DNA of 64,000 bases, taken from contig NZ_FOFN01000003.1 in NCBI RefSeq assembly GCF_900111025.1, positions 434,001-498,000 on the forward strand. Direction: 5' to 3'. The stretch comes from Hyunsoonleella jejuensis (GTDB lineage: Bacteria; Bacteroidota; Bacteroidia; Flavobacteriales; Flavobacteriaceae). The notes beneath the pieces were generated by a model that worked only from the letters and a program-made list of their open reading frames with translations, had not been told where the DNA came from and made no database searches. The position numbers were made by a program, and so were the translations under genes. Each line of letters begins with the position of its first letter. Position 1 is the first letter of the stretch. Shown here piece after piece: positions 61,499 to 64,000 of this stretch.

Positions 61499-63934
61499 TT
61501 AATAGTTTAACTTTATTTGTAACATAACATTCCTTCCCAAATCATCGGCAAAATATCTTAATCGGTTTAAGTATTCTCTGTAGGAAGTGTTGAGTATGTT
61601 TGAGACATTAAGTCCAATATTCATATTTGTTTTATCTGATAACGACACCGTAATATCGCTCCTAAAATGTAATAAATGATATGCCTGCGGCGGGGTGCTT
61701 ATATCTACTACAACCATTTGCTGTGTTGTAGGGTTTAAGGTTTCAAAATTAAAATCTGGAAAATCATTTTGCCTAAAAACCCATTCACTCTCTAAATTGG
61801 CATTAAAATTCAACCAGCTTTTATTAGTATAACCTATAACATTTGTGGTTCTAAACGAAGGTATGTCTATTAATGCTGTTTTAGCTTTTAAATCTCTACC
61901 TTTAATAAATGCAGACGTATTATTGATGTTCCAGTGTTTATTAATTTCATAACCAACATTAAGATCAACTCCAAATAGCAGTGCATTAGTTTGTGCATAA
62001 TTCCAAACCGGGAAGGCCCCTCTAATGGTTTGCTCTGTTCCAAAAGGTGTTATTTGAATAAAATCCTTGATGTGGTTTAAAAAACCCTCTGCATTTAGCT
62101 TTAGCTTATTTGAATTTAATTGATATGTAACTCCAAATCTATTAGATGTTTCCTGATTCATCCTTAAATCACCCAATTCTATTCTGGCGGCAGAATGATG
62201 TAAACCATCACTAAACAATTCGGACGGATTTGGAGACCGTTGCGACAATGCATAATTGGCAAGAATGGACTGTGCTTTACTTATTTTATGAGATATCCCT
62301 GCAGAAATTGAAATGTTATGAAAATTATACACAGGATTTGTTAATAATTGAGATGCATTAAAATCTACAACACCATATTGAATGTCCTTGCCAAAAACAG
62401 AAGCTATAATGAGATTATTAAACCCGTCATCATAATTTCGCTCTAACCACCTAGAAGTGAGATAAAATTTCTGTGCATCAACTCTGTTATAATCATAACG
62501 CAAACCAAAATCAATATTGGTTTTATCCCCCCATTTGAAATTCGAAATGGCAAAAACACCAATATCATATCGGTCATAATCTGGAATTAATCGTCTCACA
62601 CCAGTTTCAGGATTGGAACGATTATTCTGATACCTTGTATGAATGCCGAACGTATAAATACTGTTTGTATTCGCATCTAATTTCAATTCTGTTCTAAGAG
62701 CATGTGTATTTAAACTTAAATCTATGGCAGGTTTGCTATTATCAGTTCTTCTAACATCATATTCAAAACGTTGATTATTTTGAAAGTCGTACTGAATAAG
62801 AAACCTACCAAAGCGTTTAAAGCGTTTGTAAAATTCAGCTTTAAAGATTTGATGCGTTACTTCTTGACGTGGTGCATTGATGTCATAACTAAAATCTTCA
62901 ATCACAACAGGATTGCCATTATTAATTGCATTAACTAAATCGTTAATACTACCAATATGCGCTGCTCTTAAAATACCAATGTCATTGCTTAAGTAACTGT
63001 AGTTAATGTTGAAACCTTTTTCGAAAGTCTTAAAACCAAGATTTAAATTCAACCCTTTAGAGTCCAAGCCAGTATTGGTTAAAGTGTAATCTGGTGCTTC
63101 AAAATCACCAAAACGTTTCATGGAGGCTTGCCCATTTACAAACCAGCCTTCTTTCCAAGTTTTTGTAAGCGAAGAAGCCATGTTATAACCTCTTCCGTTA
63201 GTTTGACCACCAAGAATGGTTTTTCCATAAAGTGAATCATTCAAACTAATTCTTTCTGGTTTTAAAACAACTACACCGCCAATAGCATCTCCACTGTAAG
63301 CTAAAGCGTTAGCCCCTTTAATAACATTTACAGTCCCTGCGGCATTCAAGTCGATATTAGGCGCATGTTCTATACCCCATTCTTGGTCTTGCAACAAAAC
63401 ACCATTTGTAATCACTGATATTCTACTACTATGCAACCCGTTTATCACAGGTTTTACAATAGAATTTCCTGTATTTATGGATGAAACACCACTTACTTCC
63501 TTAAGTGCATCACCAAGATTTAAGGCGCTAAATCGCTCAAGTGTTTCAGTATTTAATTGTGTTTCTTGGGCAGTTTTGGTAAGGCTTTTAGGCGCACTTC
63601 CTGATACTTTAACTTCATGAAGTTCTTCAATATGGTGCTCCATATCAATTTCCTTGAATGTGTCTCCGTTAATATCTACCTCAATGCGCTGAGTTTCACA
63701 ACCAATGTGAGATATGACTAATACAAGCTTACCGTCACAAATATCTTTAATGGTGAATTTACCATTAATATCTGCCGTCGTATAAGTATTTAGCGTTTCA
63801 ATATAAACGGTAGCTCCAGACATTGGGGTGCCGTCATGAAAATCCTTTATTTCTCCAATAAGAGTATGTGAACAGTTTTGAGTATGAACACTGTTTAATA
63901 AACAAATGGCCACAATCAACATATAATATTTCAT
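61499..63934 (-). CDS. TonB-dependent receptor with carboxypeptidase-like N-domain
   Basis: 811 residues. Sec signal (1-18), then a CarboxypepD-reg-like domain (about 22-100: LIGEIKDFHDGTPMSGATVY, GKFTIKDICDGKLVL), a TonB box and plug (about 105-230: VVNPVINGLHSSRISVITNG-like VKPVINGLHSSRISVITNG, GGVVVLKPERI) and a 22-strand barrel ending LQIKLNY. Imports a siderophore, metal or other small ligand with TonB energy. No SusD-like partner, so a polysaccharide is less likely. Two Cys in CDGK and HIGCETQ lie in the N-domain. Forms a unit with the lipoprotein and, upstream, a small gene whose end is at 63965. Confidence 0.92.
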   Translation of the reverse strand: MKYYMLIVAICLLNSVHTQNCSHTLIGEIKDFHDGTPMSGATVYIETLNTYTTADINGKFTIKDICDGKLVLVISHIGCETQRIEVDINGDTFKEIDMEHHIEELHEVKVSGSAPKSLTKTAQETQLNTETLERFSALNLGDALKEVSGVSSINTGNSIVKPVINGLHSSRISVITNGVLLQDQEWGIEHAPNIDLNAAGTVNVIKGANALAYSGDAIGGVVVLKPERISLNDSLYGKTILGGQTNGRGYNMASSLTKTWKEGWFVNGQASMKRFGDFEAPDYTLTNTGLDSKGLNLNLGFKTFEKGFNINYSYLSNDIGILRAAHIGSINDLVNAINNGNPVVIEDFSYDINAPRQEVTHQIFKAEFYKRFKRFGRFLIQYDFQNNQRFEYDVRRTDNSKPAIDLSLNTHALRTELKLDANTNSIYTFGIHTRYQNNRSNPETGVRRLIPDYDRYDIGVFAISNFKWGDKTNIDFGLRYDYNRVDAQKFYLTSRWLERNYDDGFNNLIIASVFGKDIQYGVVDFNASQLLTNPVYNFHNISISAGISHKISKAQSILANYALSQRSPNPSELFSDGLHHSAARIELGDLRMNQETSNRFGVTYQLNSNKLKLNAEGFLNHIKDFIQITPFGTEQTIRGAFPVWNYAQTNALLFGVDLNVGYEINKHWNINNTSAFIKGRDLKAKTALIDIPSFRTTNVIGYTNKSWLNFNANLESEWVFRQNDFPDFNFETLNPTTQQMVVVDISTPPQAYHLLHFRSDITVSLSDKTNMNIGLNVSNILNTSYREYLNRLRYFADDLGRNVMLQIKLNY

Positions 63935-63964
63935 TACATTGTATTTTAGTTTAAAAATGAGATT

Positions 63965-64000
63965 TTAAACTAAAACAGGTGGCCCTCTTAAAGAAAAAGA
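63965..64000 (-). CDS. C-terminal end of a small upstream gene (partial, HYC_CC_PP type?)
   Basis: The last eleven codons read SFSLRGPPVLV and a stop. The RGPP ending is frequent in small Bacteroidetes proteins with conserved His, Cys and Pro pairs that sit upstream of TonB receptor genes. That family match is inference from a few residues only. The gene would be the first of the unit with the receptor. Confidence 0.35.
   Translation of the reverse strand, partial: SFSLRGPPVLV

Overview
The window comes from a low-GC member of the Bacteroidetes, most likely a marine Flavobacteriaceae. Several things point that way: TAnnTTTG promoter boxes, few Shine-Dalgarno sites, the gene order trpEGDCFB, TIGR02757, DUF5916 and PF13715-like TonB-receptor genes, a tmRNA whose tag ends NNYALAA, and DUF58/MoxR/SpoIIM clusters. 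No CRISPR array, phage or plasmid region and no tRNA gene was seen.

Layout. 1-4.8 kb (minus): a tryptophan operon, trpE-G-D-C-F-B, headed by an unlisted 20-codon leader peptide with three consecutive Trp codons and a terminator hairpin, which together form a classical ribosome-mediated attenuator. At the left edge trpF runs into trpB without a stop codon. 4.8-9 kb: a MarR regulator opposite two thioredoxin-fold and two rhodanese genes, then a secreted protein of unknown family and a small membrane coiled-coil protein. 9-12.1 kb: a LacI-type regulator divergent from kdgK and kdgA (2-keto-3-deoxygluconate catabolism), with two operator-like palindromes between them. 12.3-17.7 kb: a secreted coiled-coil protein built on a 102-bp tandem repeat, and a large VPS10/BNR-repeat protein. 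17.8-18.2 kb: tmRNA. 18.4-24.5 kb: a lysine/saccharopine-dehydrogenase-like enzyme, DUF1801, a TIM-barrel isomerase, kdsA and typA.

24.5-32.2 kb is a surface-polysaccharide region: two tandem paralogous flippases, a phosphoethanolamine-transferase-like protein and three glycosyltransferases. It is interrupted by an 800-bp scar that holds a decayed IS200-type transposase and the tail of a sugar-nucleotide SDR gene. 32.4-38.2 kb: ftsE, a 1011-residue TPR protein and an outer-membrane barrel. 38.7-40.8 kb is a visibly GC-richer two-gene operon (alginate-lyase-family protein plus a two-domain VOC protein) that looks acquired. 41.2-43.6 kb: a methyltransferase, OxyR and DUF2141. 43.9-50 kb: the DUF58-MoxR-DUF4350-DUF4129-SpoIIM cluster facing an RDD membrane protein. 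50.2-64 kb: mostly housekeeping genes (TRIC channel, cyclophilin, Nudix CoA pyrophosphatase, acyltransferase, S10 peptidase, TIGR02757, LolD-like ATPase, DUF5916, folE) and, at the right edge, a TonB receptor with its lipoprotein partner and the tail of a small upstream gene.

Four copies of a structured repeat of about 70-90 bp (GGGCGTT at one end, CCCTAACGC or a variant at the other) lie between genes at 18.3, 38.3, 43.8 and 50.2 kb. All family assignments come from reading motifs by eye; no database search was run.
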